Numbered from the stretch's first letter, positions 28,363 through 37,560 are shown. The stretch: 64,000 nucleotides of DNA from Gammaproteobacteria bacterium (GCA_015494295.1 WGBO01000006.1:62001-126000); one strand, 5' to 3'. Numbers and translations are program-made. Notes: generated by a model not told the origin, from the sequence alone.

Positions 28363-30144
28363 TCAGGCCGGCGCGTCCACATTACGCTGCAGCCACAGTT
28401 CCAGCGCCGCCAGGTGCCACAACTTGCTGCCTTGCAGGCGGGTGAACTGCTGCCGCGGGCTGTTCAGCATCAACTCGACATAACCCTGGCGATACAAGCC
28501 CCGTTCGCGGCAGGCCCTGGAGCTCAGGATATCGCGCATGAAATCCAGGAACGGGCCGCTCACGTACTTCAGCGCGGGCACGGGAAAATAGGCCTTGGGG
28601 CGGTCGATCACCGCATCCGGGACCAGGCCACGCGCCATCCATTTCAGCGGGTACTTGCCGTTCTCGCGCAACTTGAGCTCCGGCGGCATGCGTATCACCA
28701 GTTCGACAAGCTGCTGGTCCAGGAAGGGCACCCGCGCTTCCAGGCCCCAGGCCATGGTCATGTTGTCCACGCGCTTGACCGGGTCGTCCACGATCAGCGT
28801 GGTGACATCGAAGTGCAGCACCTTGTTGAGGTACTGGTCGGTATTGACCGCCGCCAGGCGCTCGGCAACCAGCGCTTCGGTGTAATCCGGGCCGGCGTAC
28901 CCTGGCGTGACCATCTGCAGGTATTCCTGGTGATCACGGTCGAAATAGAAGGGCCGGAAACGCTCCACGTCACTGCCGTGCGCCGCGTGCATGCGCGGGT
29001 ACCAGAAGTACCCGGCGAACACCTCGTCGGCGCCCTGGCCGCTCTGCACCACCTTGACGTGCCTCGACACCTGTTCAGACAACAGGTAAAAGGCCACCGC
29101 GTCCTGCCCGACCATGGGCTCGGCCATGTGGTCGATGGCCTCGGGCAACCGGTCCAGCACCTCGTGGTTCGGTACGTGGATCTTGTGGTGCTGCGTGCCG
29201 TAGCGCTTCGCGACCGCGTCCGAGAACTCGAATTCGTTTCCGCGTTCATCCGGGTGATCCTCGAAACCGACAGAGAAGGTCAGCAGGTCGTTCCCCCCGT
29301 GCTGCGCGAGCAACGCCACCAGCAGGCTGCTGTCCAGCCCCCCGGACAACAACACGCCGACCGGGACATCCGCCACGACGCGGCGCTTGCGTACCGCCTC
29401 CAGCAAGGCTTCCCGTGTCGCTTCCAGCCATTCCTGTTCGGACAGGGGCCGTTCCGGCGGCGAGGCGTCGAGCTGCCAGTAGGCCTTCAGCCGCTCGCGA
29501 CCGGCGGCGTCGATGACCAGCAGGTGCGCGGGAGGCAACTTGCGGATACCGCGCAACAGGGTGCGCGGCGCCGGCACGACCGCGTGCAGGGTGAAATGGT
29601 GGTGCAGCGCGACGCTGTCGAAACCGGTATCGACATCGCCGGCTGCCAGCAGCGCCTGGGTATTGGACGCGAAACGGAAATGCCCGCGCGTCAGGCTGTA
29701 ATAGAAGGGCTTGATGCCGAAACGGTCGCGCGCGGCAATGAGCTGCTGGCGCCGCTCGTCCCATATGGCGATGGCGAACATGCCGTGCAGGCGCTCGACG
29801 AAGGACTCGCCCCAGTGCGCGTAGGCGCGCAACACCACCTCGGTATCACCCTCGCTGACGAAGCGCACACCCTCACCCTGTAACCGGGCGCGCAGCTCCC
29901 GGTAGTTGTAGATGGCGCCATTGAATACCAGCGCAAGTCCCAGGGATTCGTCGACCCAGGGCTGGTTGGACGCGTCGGACAGGTCGATGACGGACAGCCT
30001 CCGGTGCCCGAGCTGCACCGGACCGGTCCTGTAACGCCCTTCGTGATCGGGGCCACGGCGCCGCAGGCACGCCAGCATGCGCGCCAACACCCCGCCGCCG
30101 GGAGCCTCGCCGTCGAAACGGAGTTCACCACAAATTCCACACAT
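28363..30144 (-). CDS. AsnB-family amidotransferase, probably N-acetylglutaminylglutamine amidotransferase
   Basis: 593 residues. The N-terminal class II glutaminase starts with catalytic Cys2 (Met-Cys-Gly-Ile-Cys-Gly), which fixes the start at ATG 30144; the synthetase half holds the PP-loop Ser-Gly-Gly-Leu-Asp-Ser-Ser. Beyond ordinary AsnB, several blocks match the enzyme that amidates the osmolyte precursor N-acetylglutaminylglutamine as I recall it: His-Ala-Val-Val-Pro-Ala-Pro-Arg-Thr, Val-Asp-Asn-Met-Thr-Met-Ala-Trp-Gly, and Tyr-Phe-Pro-Val-Pro-Ala-Leu-Lys-Tyr. Its usual partner, the GNAT/ATP-grasp dipeptide synthetase, is not adjacent; neighbours are grxD and a diguanylate cyclase. Plain asparagine synthetase remains the alternative. 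Confidence 0.85.
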   Translation of the reverse strand: MCGICGELRFDGEAPGGGVLARMLACLRRRGPDHEGRYRTGPVQLGHRRLSVIDLSDASNQPWVDESLGLALVFNGAIYNYRELRARLQGEGVRFVSEGDTEVVLRAYAHWGESFVERLHGMFAIAIWDERRQQLIAARDRFGIKPFYYSLTRGHFRFASNTQALLAAGDVDTGFDSVALHHHFTLHAVVPAPRTLLRGIRKLPPAHLLVIDAAGRERLKAYWQLDASPPERPLSEQEWLEATREALLEAVRKRRVVADVPVGVLLSGGLDSSLLVALLAQHGGNDLLTFSVGFEDHPDERGNEFEFSDAVAKRYGTQHHKIHVPNHEVLDRLPEAIDHMAEPMVGQDAVAFYLLSEQVSRHVKVVQSGQGADEVFAGYFWYPRMHAAHGSDVERFRPFYFDRDHQEYLQMVTPGYAGPDYTEALVAERLAAVNTDQYLNKVLHFDVTTLIVDDPVKRVDNMTMAWGLEARVPFLDQQLVELVIRMPPELKLRENGKYPLKWMARGLVPDAVIDRPKAYFPVPALKYVSGPFLDFMRDILSSRACRERGLYRQGYVELMLNSPRQQFTRLQGSKLWHLAALELWLQRNVDAPA

Positions 30145-30233
30145 AATAGTCGTAAACGATAAAACAGCACCTGGAAAGACCATCAGTCTACGACATTCAC
30201 CTGCCCGATAACAGGAAGGAAGACTGGGTGACT

Positions 30234-31856
30234 TCAGGGCGTACGGTGGTTGCGGTCCCGGTCGTGGACCAGGGAAAGCGAACGACCGGTCTTGCGGTGA
30301 ACGGGGAAACCGCGGCTTGCCTCACAACTCGCGTGCACGACGATGCGGTTCCTGCCCCCGGCCTTGGCTTCATAGAGCGCCTTGTCCGCGGCACGCATCA
30401 GTTGCGACAGCGAACCCTCGCCGCTCCGCCCGGAACAGCAACTGATGCCGGCGCTGACGGTGAGCGGGATACACTGTCCCTGGTAGTTGGCGGGCGACTG
30501 GCTGAGCAATTCGCGCAGTTTTTCCGCCAGCGTCACACTGTCTTCCGGACTCTCGGCAACGTTGAGAATCATGAACTCCTCGCCACCGATACGGAACAGG
30601 TGATCGTTGGCGCGTGAATTGCGCTTGAGCAGGCGCGCGAAATGCACCAGTGCGGCGTCTCCGCCTAGGTGACCGAACTCGTCGTTGATCGCCTTGAAAT
30701 AATCCAGGTCGAGCAGAATCGCGGTCAGGTAGCGCCCGTCTCGTTCCACCTGTGCAAACAGTCCCGGCGTGATCTCCTGCAGGTAGCGGCGGTTGTACAT
30801 GCCGGTCAGGCTGTCGGTAATCGCGGTTTCCTGCAGTTTCTTGTGCGCGCGTTTGACCTTGGCCTTTTCCCTCCGCAACGCATCCAGCACGTCGGCGAAA
30901 CGGTTGAGCAACATATCCAGTTCGGTACGCGACTCGGAACGGTTCAGGACCGGCAGGCGACCCTGAACCATGGCCTCGGTGGCCTCCATCAACTGGGTGA
31001 AGGGGCGCCTGAAGTTGCGCACCATCAACCAGCCAAGGAACAGCACGGTAAGACCACCGAGCACCGTGAATGCGTAGGCCCAGTCGCGGTAGCGATTGAG
31101 CATGTGCAACAGGCGTGTCTCGGAGGCGGCAAACCACAGGCGCGGCATCCCCTCGCTGCCGGCCGGGAGCGAGACCTCATTGAGATAGAAAGTACGATCG
31201 CCGTCGACCATCGTGCGTTGGGGCAAATTGATGGAAAAATGACGATATTCGGGGTTGCTGGTCCACAACATGTAACCGTCGCGCTCGAAAAACAGCAGGT
31301 AGTCGTCCGACTGCTGTTCCTGCCGCCGGAGCCAGTCGTTACCAAGCAGACGCGCCACGGCGCTGGTCGCCAGACGCTCGCCTTGATAGGACAACGGTTG
31401 CATCGCCACCATTACCGGCCCTTCCGGCGACAGGAACATGAATTGCTTGCGGCCGTTGCCCAGGCCGCGTTCCTGAATGGCGTGAATCAGGGCCGTGTAT
31501 TCGGCGCCGTAGAGAACCGTGCCGTCCTGCGCAATGATCACCCGCGCATCGGTGGGCAGGGAGCCGAACTGGCGGTCATAGTAGGAGGCCAGCCCGTCCC
31601 TTCCGGTACCAATTTCGGTAATGATGTACAGGTATTCCTGCAGGCGCAGGTCGTTGACGATGATATCGGTGTAGTTGAGCAATTCCTCGCCCTGCAGGCG
31701 AATCGCTTCCTGCTTGCGCATGGCCGCGTGCCGGAGGTGATCGCGTGAGCCGGACACCACGATATCGGTCGCCGCCTTGAAAGACAGCACCATCATCCCT
31801 GTGAGCAGTACGATCAGCATCCCTACGTACAGAAACATACGGGATGTATAGTTCAT
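30234..31856 (-). CDS. Membrane diguanylate cyclase with periplasmic sensor domain
   Basis: 540 residues. One N-terminal helix (about 7-27), a ~230-residue periplasmic domain with a dCACHE-like pattern, a second helix (about 262-279), a HAMP-like linker and coiled coil (about 280-345), then a GGDEF domain. The active signature Gly-Gly-Glu-Glu-Phe is at 424-428 with inhibitory site Arg-Ala-Asn-Asp at 415-418, so it should make c-di-GMP with feedback control. A basic tail of ~30 residues follows the domain. Its start overlaps the stop of the upstream PstS-like binding protein by four bases, implying that the periplasmic protein feeds a signal to this cyclase. Confidence 0.92.
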   Translation of the reverse strand: MNYTSRMFLYVGMLIVLLTGMMVLSFKAATDIVVSGSRDHLRHAAMRKQEAIRLQGEELLNYTDIIVNDLRLQEYLYIITEIGTGRDGLASYYDRQFGSLPTDARVIIAQDGTVLYGAEYTALIHAIQERGLGNGRKQFMFLSPEGPVMVAMQPLSYQGERLATSAVARLLGNDWLRRQEQQSDDYLLFFERDGYMLWTSNPEYRHFSINLPQRTMVDGDRTFYLNEVSLPAGSEGMPRLWFAASETRLLHMLNRYRDWAYAFTVLGGLTVLFLGWLMVRNFRRPFTQLMEATEAMVQGRLPVLNRSESRTELDMLLNRFADVLDALRREKAKVKRAHKKLQETAITDSLTGMYNRRYLQEITPGLFAQVERDGRYLTAILLDLDYFKAINDEFGHLGGDAALVHFARLLKRNSRANDHLFRIGGEEFMILNVAESPEDSVTLAEKLRELLSQSPANYQGQCIPLTVSAGISCCSGRSGEGSLSQLMRAADKALYEAKAGGRNRIVVHASCEASRGFPVHRKTGRSLSLVHDRDRNHRTP

Positions 31857-32752
31857 GGAGACCTTGCTTGGCTTTCCCGCAGGGGCAGAAGATTATACTT
31901 CTCAGCGATTCGCCGGAACGCGGGACCGGTCTGGACCTCGCGAATGATGGCGAGCACGTCCTCGGAAGGATGCTGGTTGGTTATGGCCGACAGTTTCCGG
32001 TAGAAAGGATACTTGCCGCTGCGCAGATTTTCCGCGGTCGGCATGTAACCGCCGACGCTAAGCACCTTGAGCCGGCTGTCTTCGCCAAATTCCCAGGTCG
32101 AACCGATATGGCCGAAGGAGGCGGAAAAATCACTGATGCGCCGCACCATGTCGGCCGCGCTCTTCACGTTCAGGCGTTGCTGGCGAAACAGTCCGGCATC
32201 CGGCAGGATGGTTTTCCAGTGCCCGGGACGCTTCTTGCAATGCAGGCGCGTCACAAGAATGATGGGTTCGTCCGCGCCACCGAGTTCCTTCCAGTTGACC
32301 ACCTCGCCGCGCATCACGGCGCGTACCTGCTCCTCGCTGATGTCGGTAATGGGATTGGCCTCGTTGACCACGATATAGATCGGTTCCAGCGCGATCGGAT
32401 ACACCCGCAGTTTCTTGCTACTGACTTCTTCCTCGCTCAGGGGACAGCACACGAAACCGAATGTCTCTTTCTCCGGACTGTTCTGCAACGCTGTCTTGAT
32501 GCCGGCGTTGCAGCCCATCCCCAGCGTGGAATTGCGGCCGTGCAATTCGATACTGCGCCCGGCCACCTGTTCCAGGTCGGGCTTCAGTCTGTCAAAAATA
32601 ATCCATGCGAAATGCGCGCCCGCACCGGTGATCACGCCACCCTTCTCGGCATGAACGGCCCCTGTGGTCGCAAGCAACATCGCAAGCAACGCCGCGCACG
32701 CGGCTGGCAGTTTTGTCAAAGACATTTTCACGGATTCAAACCCTGTTTTCAT
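31853..32752 (-). CDS. Periplasmic PstS-like substrate-binding protein coupled to a diguanylate cyclase
   Basis: 299 residues with an export signal (basic start, hydrophobic core ending Ala-Val-His-Ala near residue 35) followed by a phosphate-type periplasmic binding fold. PstS-like features include Ile-Thr-Gly-Ala-Gly-Ala-His-Phe near the mature N-terminus, Ile-Tyr-Ile-Val-Val-Asn-Glu-Ala-Asn-Pro-Ile, and a Trp-Lys-Glu-Leu-Gly-Gly block. It differs from true PstS (43831-44808) in having extra cysteines (Phe-Val-Cys-Cys-Pro, Met-Gly-Cys-Asn) and no permease genes nearby. A second start at 32725 gives a more usual signal peptide. The 4-bp overlap with the cyclase gene suggests a sensor pair. 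Ligand unknown. Confidence 0.82.
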   Translation of the reverse strand: MKTGFESVKMSLTKLPAACAALLAMLLATTGAVHAEKGGVITGAGAHFAWIIFDRLKPDLEQVAGRSIELHGRNSTLGMGCNAGIKTALQNSPEKETFGFVCCPLSEEEVSSKKLRVYPIALEPIYIVVNEANPITDISEEQVRAVMRGEVVNWKELGGADEPIILVTRLHCKKRPGHWKTILPDAGLFRQQRLNVKSAADMVRRISDFSASFGHIGSTWEFGEDSRLKVLSVGGYMPTAENLRSGKYPFYRKLSAITNQHPSEDVLAIIREVQTGPAFRRIAEKYNLLPLRESQARSP

Positions 32753-32978
32753 ATGAGATCATACGTGGCGGTGCATGTAAGTTCACATGCCCTGGCAAGT
32801 TCCCCTCCGGATACTTAACGGCAAAGCGTCAAAAATCTGAACTCCATCACACTTTTCTTTCACTTAACTCCTAACAGACTGATAACAAAGACCTTTTTAA
32901 AACATCCATCGTGCGCATGGCCGGCCAATCCCCTCACACCGGGTGATGTTATTTTGACGCTTCCTCCCAGTATCCTCC

Positions 32979-34511
32979 TCAGGGGCGCCCGAATCCACCC
33001 CCGCCGGGCGTCCGGATCTCCAACTGGTCCCCGGCGTTCACCGCCACGCCAACCTTGGGCGCCAGCGTCGCACCATTCAGGCAGTTCACGCCCGGCGCAC
33101 CGGATTCACCGCCCTGCAAGCCCCAGGGCGGGTGGCGACGGCGTTCGGTCAGTACTGTGACACTGGCCGGTTCCAGGAACTCGTAGCAACGCACCAGCCC
33201 GTCGCCGCCCCGGTTGCGGCCCCGCCCCCCGGAACCACGCCGCAGCGCATAGCGCCGGATCCTCAGCGGGTAGGCCGATTCCAGAACCTCGATCGGCGTG
33301 TTCAGGGTATTGGTCATATGTGTCTGTACGCCACTGAGTCCACCCCCGGCATGGCCCGCACCCATGCCACCCCCGATGGTTTCATAATAGTCCCAGCCGC
33401 GGCCCTTGCGCGCCCCCATCGCCAGGTTGTTCATGGTGCCCTGGCTGGCGGCCGCCACCCGCTCGGGGATCGCCTTTGCCAGCGCTCCCAGCACCAGGTC
33501 GACCACCCGGCTGCTGGTCTCCACGTTGCCCGCCGCGACCGCGGCGGGAGGACGGGCATTCAACAGACAGCCTTCCGGCGCCGTGAGCCGGATGCGCCGG
33601 AAACTGCCCGCGCAGGCCGGCGTGCGCGCGTCCATCAGGCAGCGAAACACGTAAAACACCGCTGCGGCCGCTACCGACAGCGGGCAATTGATGTTTCCCT
33701 CCACCTGCTCCGCGGTACCGGTGAAATCCACCTCCACCCCGCCCGACCGGATCGCAACCCGCACGCGCAACTCGATATCGGTATTGCCCTGGCCGTCGTC
33801 GTCCATGTAATCGGTAAACGTGTATTCACCGTCGGGCAGCCGGACCAGCGCTTCGTGCGACATGCGTTCACCGTAATCGTTGATCGCTTTCAGCCCGGAC
33901 AGCCAGACAGCGGAACCGCCGCGCTCCACCAGTTCCCGGACCCTGGCCACGCCGACACGGTTGGCGCTGATCTGCGCCGAAAAATCACCTTCGGTTACCA
34001 CGGCGTTGTGGGTGGCGTCGATAATCCGGTCCAGGACCGGCCGTACCGGTTCCCCCGCCTCGACCAGCAACGTGGGCGGAATCAACAGACCTTCATCCTC
34101 CAGCCGGGCGCCCACTGGCATGGAACCGGGGCTGTCGGCGCCGATATCCGCGTGGTGGGCCCGGTTGGCCACAAACCCCGCCAACATTCCGTCACTGAAC
34201 ACCGGCGATACCAGCGTGACGTCCGGCAGATGGGTACCGCCCCGGTAGGGATCGTTGAGCACCAGCATGTCGCCGTCCCGCCACTGCCGTCCCTGCACCA
34301 GGTTCCGCATCGCGTACGCCATGCTGCCCAGGTGGACCGGAATGTGCGCGGCCTGGGCACACAGTTCGCCCTGCGGGTCGAATACGGCACAGGAGTAATC
34401 GAGGCGGTCACGGATATTGGGCGAAAACGCCGCCTGCCGCAGCACCGCGCCCATTTCGTCGCACACCGCTTCCAGGCGGCTGGAAAACAAACCAAGTTCT
34501 ATACTATCCAT
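32979..34511 (-). CDS. Hydantoinase B / oxoprolinase family protein (HyuB)
   Basis: 510 residues covering a complete HyuB-type subunit. The start is typical (Met-Asp-Ser-Ile-Glu-Leu-Gly-Leu-Phe-Ser-Ser-Arg-Leu), followed by Arg-Asp-Arg-Leu-Asp-Tyr-Ser-Cys-Ala and Asn-Asp-Pro-Tyr-Arg-Gly-Gly-Thr-His-Leu-Pro-Asp, family hallmarks. HyuB normally works with HyuA to hydrolyse 5-oxoproline, N-methylhydantoin or related rings, or as part of acetone/acetophenone carboxylases. No HyuA lies in the window, so the gene is an orphan here; the partner may be unlinked. The stretch 32753-32978 between it and the PstS-like gene holds no recognisable gene. Confidence 0.88.
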   Translation of the reverse strand: MDSIELGLFSSRLEAVCDEMGAVLRQAAFSPNIRDRLDYSCAVFDPQGELCAQAAHIPVHLGSMAYAMRNLVQGRQWRDGDMLVLNDPYRGGTHLPDVTLVSPVFSDGMLAGFVANRAHHADIGADSPGSMPVGARLEDEGLLIPPTLLVEAGEPVRPVLDRIIDATHNAVVTEGDFSAQISANRVGVARVRELVERGGSAVWLSGLKAINDYGERMSHEALVRLPDGEYTFTDYMDDDGQGNTDIELRVRVAIRSGGVEVDFTGTAEQVEGNINCPLSVAAAAVFYVFRCLMDARTPACAGSFRRIRLTAPEGCLLNARPPAAVAAGNVETSSRVVDLVLGALAKAIPERVAAASQGTMNNLAMGARKGRGWDYYETIGGGMGAGHAGGGLSGVQTHMTNTLNTPIEVLESAYPLRIRRYALRRGSGGRGRNRGGDGLVRCYEFLEPASVTVLTERRRHPPWGLQGGESGAPGVNCLNGATLAPKVGVAVNAGDQLEIRTPGGGGFGRP

Positions 34512-34653
34512 GTCGGGTATTATGCCCGAGCGAAAAGCCGATATTGCATTCGCCTATAGCGTGCCGTAAGCTTCGCAATCCTGAGTAAATCAGTCGGCTA
34601 TTCCAACCTTCACAAAACTAAAGTAAAACCCATTGTTTCGAGGAGCAGTAACA

Positions 34654-35253
34654 ATGAATCCGTTAAAATCCATCACCGGCACCATCGTCTCTGGCGTTAT
34701 CCTGGCCCTGGTCATCGCCTTCGCCATGAGCAACGGTCAGGGTAACCCCATCGAATGGACCGTCTGGTTCCACGTCATCGTCGGTATCACCTGGATCGGC
34801 CTGTTGTATTACTTCAACTTCGTGCAGGTTCCCGCCGTGGGTCAGGCACTGGCCGACAAGGATCCGGGACCGGCCGCCATCAACAAGTATGTCGCCCCGC
34901 GCGCCTTGCTGTGGTTCCGCTGGGCCGCCGTGCTGACCTGGTTGTCCGGCGCCGCCGCACTCGGCAAGATGGGCATCTTAGCCCAGGCGTTCACTTTCGA
35001 GAGTTTCACCTTTGCGGGCAGCGCTTCCGTGATCGGCATGGGCGCCTGGCTGGGTACCATCATGCTGTTCAACGTGTGGGTGCTGATCTGGCCCAACCAG
35101 AAGAAAATCCTGGGGCTGGACGGCAAGGAGCACAGCGCCGAGGAAATCGCGGCCGCCAAGAACGTGGCGCTGATGGCCTCGCGCACCAACACGCTGCTGT
35201 CCATCCCGATGCTGCTGGGCATGACCGCCTTTGCACACGGCCTGCCGCTCTGA
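34654..35253 (+). CDS. Membrane protein of the urate hydroxylase PuuD N-terminal (Urate_ox_N) type
   Basis: 199-residue integral membrane protein with four or five helices. The Trp-Phe-His-Val-Ile-Val-Gly-Ile-Thr-Trp-Ile-Gly segment followed by Tyr-Tyr-Phe-Asn-Phe-Val-Gln-Val-Pro matches the membrane half of PuuD, but the C-terminal cytochrome c domain that makes PuuD an oxidase is absent. Its histidines may bind haem. ATG 34654 is preceded by GAGGAG. It is divergent from hyuB and followed by a strong terminator, so it is monocistronic. Urate oxidation is unlikely for this short form; function unknown. Confidence 0.78.
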   Translation: MNPLKSITGTIVSGVILALVIAFAMSNGQGNPIEWTVWFHVIVGITWIGLLYYFNFVQVPAVGQALADKDPGPAAINKYVAPRALLWFRWAAVLTWLSGAAALGKMGILAQAFTFESFTFAGSASVIGMGAWLGTIMLFNVWVLIWPNQKKILGLDGKEHSAEEIAAAKNVALMASRTNTLLSIPMLLGMTAFAHGLPL

Positions 35254-35273
35254 CAAGCGAACGCACCGATCAA

Positions 35274-35299
35274 AACCCGGCCTCCGGCCGGGTTTTTTT
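35274..35299 (+). terminator. Intrinsic terminator after the PuuD-like gene
   Basis: A 9-bp stem (AACCCGGCC / GGCCGGGTT) with a 3-nt loop followed by a run of seven T (continuous with the stem end). It lies 21 bp after the stop of the membrane protein and is a textbook Rho-independent terminator on the plus strand. Confidence 0.92.
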
Positions 35300-35377
35300 A
35301 TCCCCGCCCCAAAAGGGGACGGAAGCATTTTTCCGCGCCACGACCGGCCCGGCCAGTAGCCGCCACCGGGCAAGAAC

Positions 35378-35404
35378 TTGGAAAACCTCGGGATACTCTA
35401 TAAA
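35378..35404 (+). promoter_or_regulatory. Candidate argD promoter
   Basis: TTGGAA (35378-35383) and TATAAA (35399-35404) are spaced by 15 bp upstream of argD. The -10 box is strong and the spacer short, so this is a tentative sigma-70 promoter. Transcription would start near 35411 and give a leader of about 50 nt. Confidence 0.45.
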
Positions 35405-35420
35405 ATTCCCGCTTTGCGGT

Positions 35421-35450
35421 GGCGGCTTCATGGGCTGCCTTTTTGTTTTT
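35421..35450 (+). promoter_or_regulatory. Terminator-like hairpin in the argD leader (possible attenuator)
   Basis: GGCGGC (35421-35426) can pair with GCTGCC (35434-35439), including one G-U pair, and is followed directly by TTTTT-G-TTTTT. The U-tract ends 11 bases before the argD ATG. A terminator-shaped element inside a leader rather than at a gene end suggests attenuation. A short ORF of 15 codons from ATG 35430 overlaps the hairpin and the argD start but has no arginine codons. Confidence 0.5.
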
Positions 35451-35461
35451 GGGGAACCCCC

Positions 35462-36643
35462 ATGTCCGACCATTTGATGAACACATACCTGCCATTGCCG
35501 GTCAGCTTCACCCACGGTGACGGCGTCTGGCTGTTCGACGGCGACGGCAAACGTTACCTGGACGCACTCACGGGCATTGCCGTGTGCGGCCTCGGCCACG
35601 CCCACCCCGCTGTCACCGGGGCCGTCTGCGACCAGGCCGGCAAACTGCTGCACAGCTCCAACCTGTACCATATCGACAACCAGGAAAAACTGGCCGACGC
35701 GTTGTGCGCAAAATCCGGCATGGCTCGCGCCTTCTTTGCCAATTCCGGCGCCGAAGCAAACGAGGCGGCCATCAAGCTGGCGCGCCTGTACGGTCACCGC
35801 AAGGGTATCGACACACCCCAGGTCATCGTCACCGAAGGCAGTTTTCACGGCCGCACCATGGCAACGCTGACCGCCACCGGCAACCGCAAGATCCAGGCAG
35901 GCTTCGAGCCGCTGGTGCCCGGTTTCCTGCGCGCCCCCTATGACGACGTCGAGGCGCTGCGCAACATCGCCGCCAACAGCCCGGACGTGGTCGCGATACT
36001 GGTCGAACCCATTACCGGCGAGGGAGGCATACGCCTGCCGGCCGACGACTACCTCGCCACCATCCGCGAACTGTGCGACCGGCACGGCTGGCTGATGATG
36101 CTCGACGAGATCCAGACCGGCATGGGGCGCACCGGGCGCTGGTTCGCTCACCAGCACGCCGACGTCAGACCGGACGTCATGACGCTGGCCAAGGCGCTGG
36201 GTAACGGGGTGCCGATCGGCGCCTGTCTCGCCGACGGCCCCGCCGCCGATATCTTCCAGCCGGGCAACCACGGTTCCACCTTCGGCGGCAATCCCCTGTC
36301 CACGCGGGCGGCGCTGGCGGTGATGGAAACCCTGGAGAAAGACGGGCTGATCGAACGCGCCGCCGTACTCGGCGAACGCCTGCTGGAAAACTTCCGCGCA
36401 CGACTGGCCGCGCGCCCGGGCGTTCGGGACATCCGCGGCCGCGGCCTGATGATCGGCATCGAACTCGACCGGCCCTGCGGCGAACTGGTCAAGCAGGCCC
36501 TCGATGCCGGCCTGCTGATCAACGTCACCGCTGACAGCGTGGTGCGACTGCTGCCGGCACTGATCCTGGACGACGCGCAGGCCGATGAACTGTGCGACCG
36601 CGTGTGCGGCCTGATCGAAACCTTCCTGGACCAAGCCCCATGA
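35462..36643 (+). CDS. argD: Acetylornithine aminotransferase
   Basis: 393-residue class III PLP aminotransferase converting N-acetylglutamate semialdehyde to N-acetylornithine, often also used in lysine synthesis. Family blocks present are [27 protein letters not shown] and the Schiff-base lysine in [10 protein letters not shown]. The frame is open further upstream, but ATG 35462 gives the normal N-terminus and is preceded by GGGGAA. Its stop overlaps the argF ATG by four bases, a coupled argD-argF pair. Confidence 0.95.
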   Translation: MSDHLMNTYLPLPVSFTHGDGVWLFDGDGKRYLDALTGIAVCGLGHAHPAVTGAVCDQAGKLLHSSNLYHIDNQEKLADALCAKSGMARAFFANSGAEANEAAIKLARLYGHRKGIDTPQVIVTEGSFHGRTMATLTATGNRKIQAGFEPLVPGFLRAPYDDVEALRNIAANSPDVVAILVEPITGEGGIRLPADDYLATIRELCDRHGWLMMLDEIQTGMGRTGRWFAHQHADVRPDVMTLAKALGNGVPIGACLADGPAADIFQPGNHGSTFGGNPLSTRAALAVMETLEKDGLIERAAVLGERLLENFRARLAARPGVRDIRGRGLMIGIELDRPCGELVKQALDAGLLINVTADSVVRLLPALILDDAQADELCDRVCGLIETFLDQAP

Positions 36644-37545
36644 GCGCCAGACACTTCCTGACCCTGCTGGACTTCTCGCCGGACGAACTGCGGGCGCTGC
36701 TCGCGCGCGCCATCGAACTGAAGCAGTGGCAGCGCGAAGGCCGCGGCTTCGAGCCCCTCAAGCACAAGGTGCTGGCCATGGTGTTCGAGAAATCCTCCAC
36801 CCGCACCCGGGTGTCCTTCGAGACCGGCATGGTGCAACTGGGCGGGCACGCCATGTTCCTGTCGCCGCGCGACACCCAGATCGGCCGCGGTGAACCCATC
36901 GAAGACAGCGCGCGGGTGCTGTCGCGGATGGTCGATGGCATCATGATCCGGACCTTCGAGCACGAAAAGATCGAACGTTTCGCCGAGTACTCGGGCGCGC
37001 CGGTCATCAATGCCCTGACCGACGACTACCACCCCTGCCAGTTGCTCGCCGACATGCAGACCTGGTTCGAACGGCGCGGCGACATCCGCGGTGCCACCGT
37101 CGCCTTCATCGGCGACGGCAACAACATGTGCCACTCCTATATCAACGCCGCGCGCCAGTTCGACTTCCAGCTACGCATCGCCGCGCCCGAAGGCTACCTG
37201 CCGCGCGCCGATATCCTCGCCGCCGCAGGTGACCGCGTCATGCTCACCCACGACCCCATGGAAGCCGCCACCGGCGCCGACCTGGTGGTCACCGACGTGT
37301 GGGCGAGCATGGGACAGGAAGAGGAACAGCGTGAACGGGAAAAAGCCTTCGCCGGCTACCAGGTCAACAGGGATCTCATGGCCCGGGCCGCCAGCGACGC
37401 CTTGTTCATGCACTGCCTGCCCGCCCACCGCGGCGAGGAAGTCAGTGCCGACGTCATCGACGGCCCGCAAAGCGTGGTCTGGGACGAAGCCGAAAACCGC
37501 CTGCACGCCCAGAAAGCCCTCCTCGAAAAACTCCTCACCCCCTGA
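36640..37545 (+). CDS. argF: Ornithine carbamoyltransferase
   Basis: 301-residue enzyme making citrulline from ornithine and carbamoyl phosphate. The carbamoyl-phosphate loop Glu-Lys-Ser-Ser-Thr-Arg-Thr-Arg is near residues 49-56, the His-Pro-Cys-Gln block (here Tyr-His-Pro-Cys-Gln) is present, and the ornithine-side signature [10 protein letters not shown] lies near the C-terminus. The start ATG 36640 overlaps the argD stop (ATGA). Sixteen bases after its stop begins the third structured repeat. Confidence 0.96.
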   Translation: MSARHFLTLLDFSPDELRALLARAIELKQWQREGRGFEPLKHKVLAMVFEKSSTRTRVSFETGMVQLGGHAMFLSPRDTQIGRGEPIEDSARVLSRMVDGIMIRTFEHEKIERFAEYSGAPVINALTDDYHPCQLLADMQTWFERRGDIRGATVAFIGDGNNMCHSYINAARQFDFQLRIAAPEGYLPRADILAAAGDRVMLTHDPMEAATGADLVVTDVWASMGQEEEQREREKAFAGYQVNRDLMARAASDALFMHCLPAHRGEEVSADVIDGPQSVVWDEAENRLHAQKALLEKLLTP

Positions 37546-37560
37546 CCTCAAAAACAGGAC

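Noticed and set aside
28414..29883. A 489-codon plus-strand frame opposite the AsnB-like gene
   Set aside because: Shadow frame of a strongly supported amidotransferase; no domain or ribosome-binding site.
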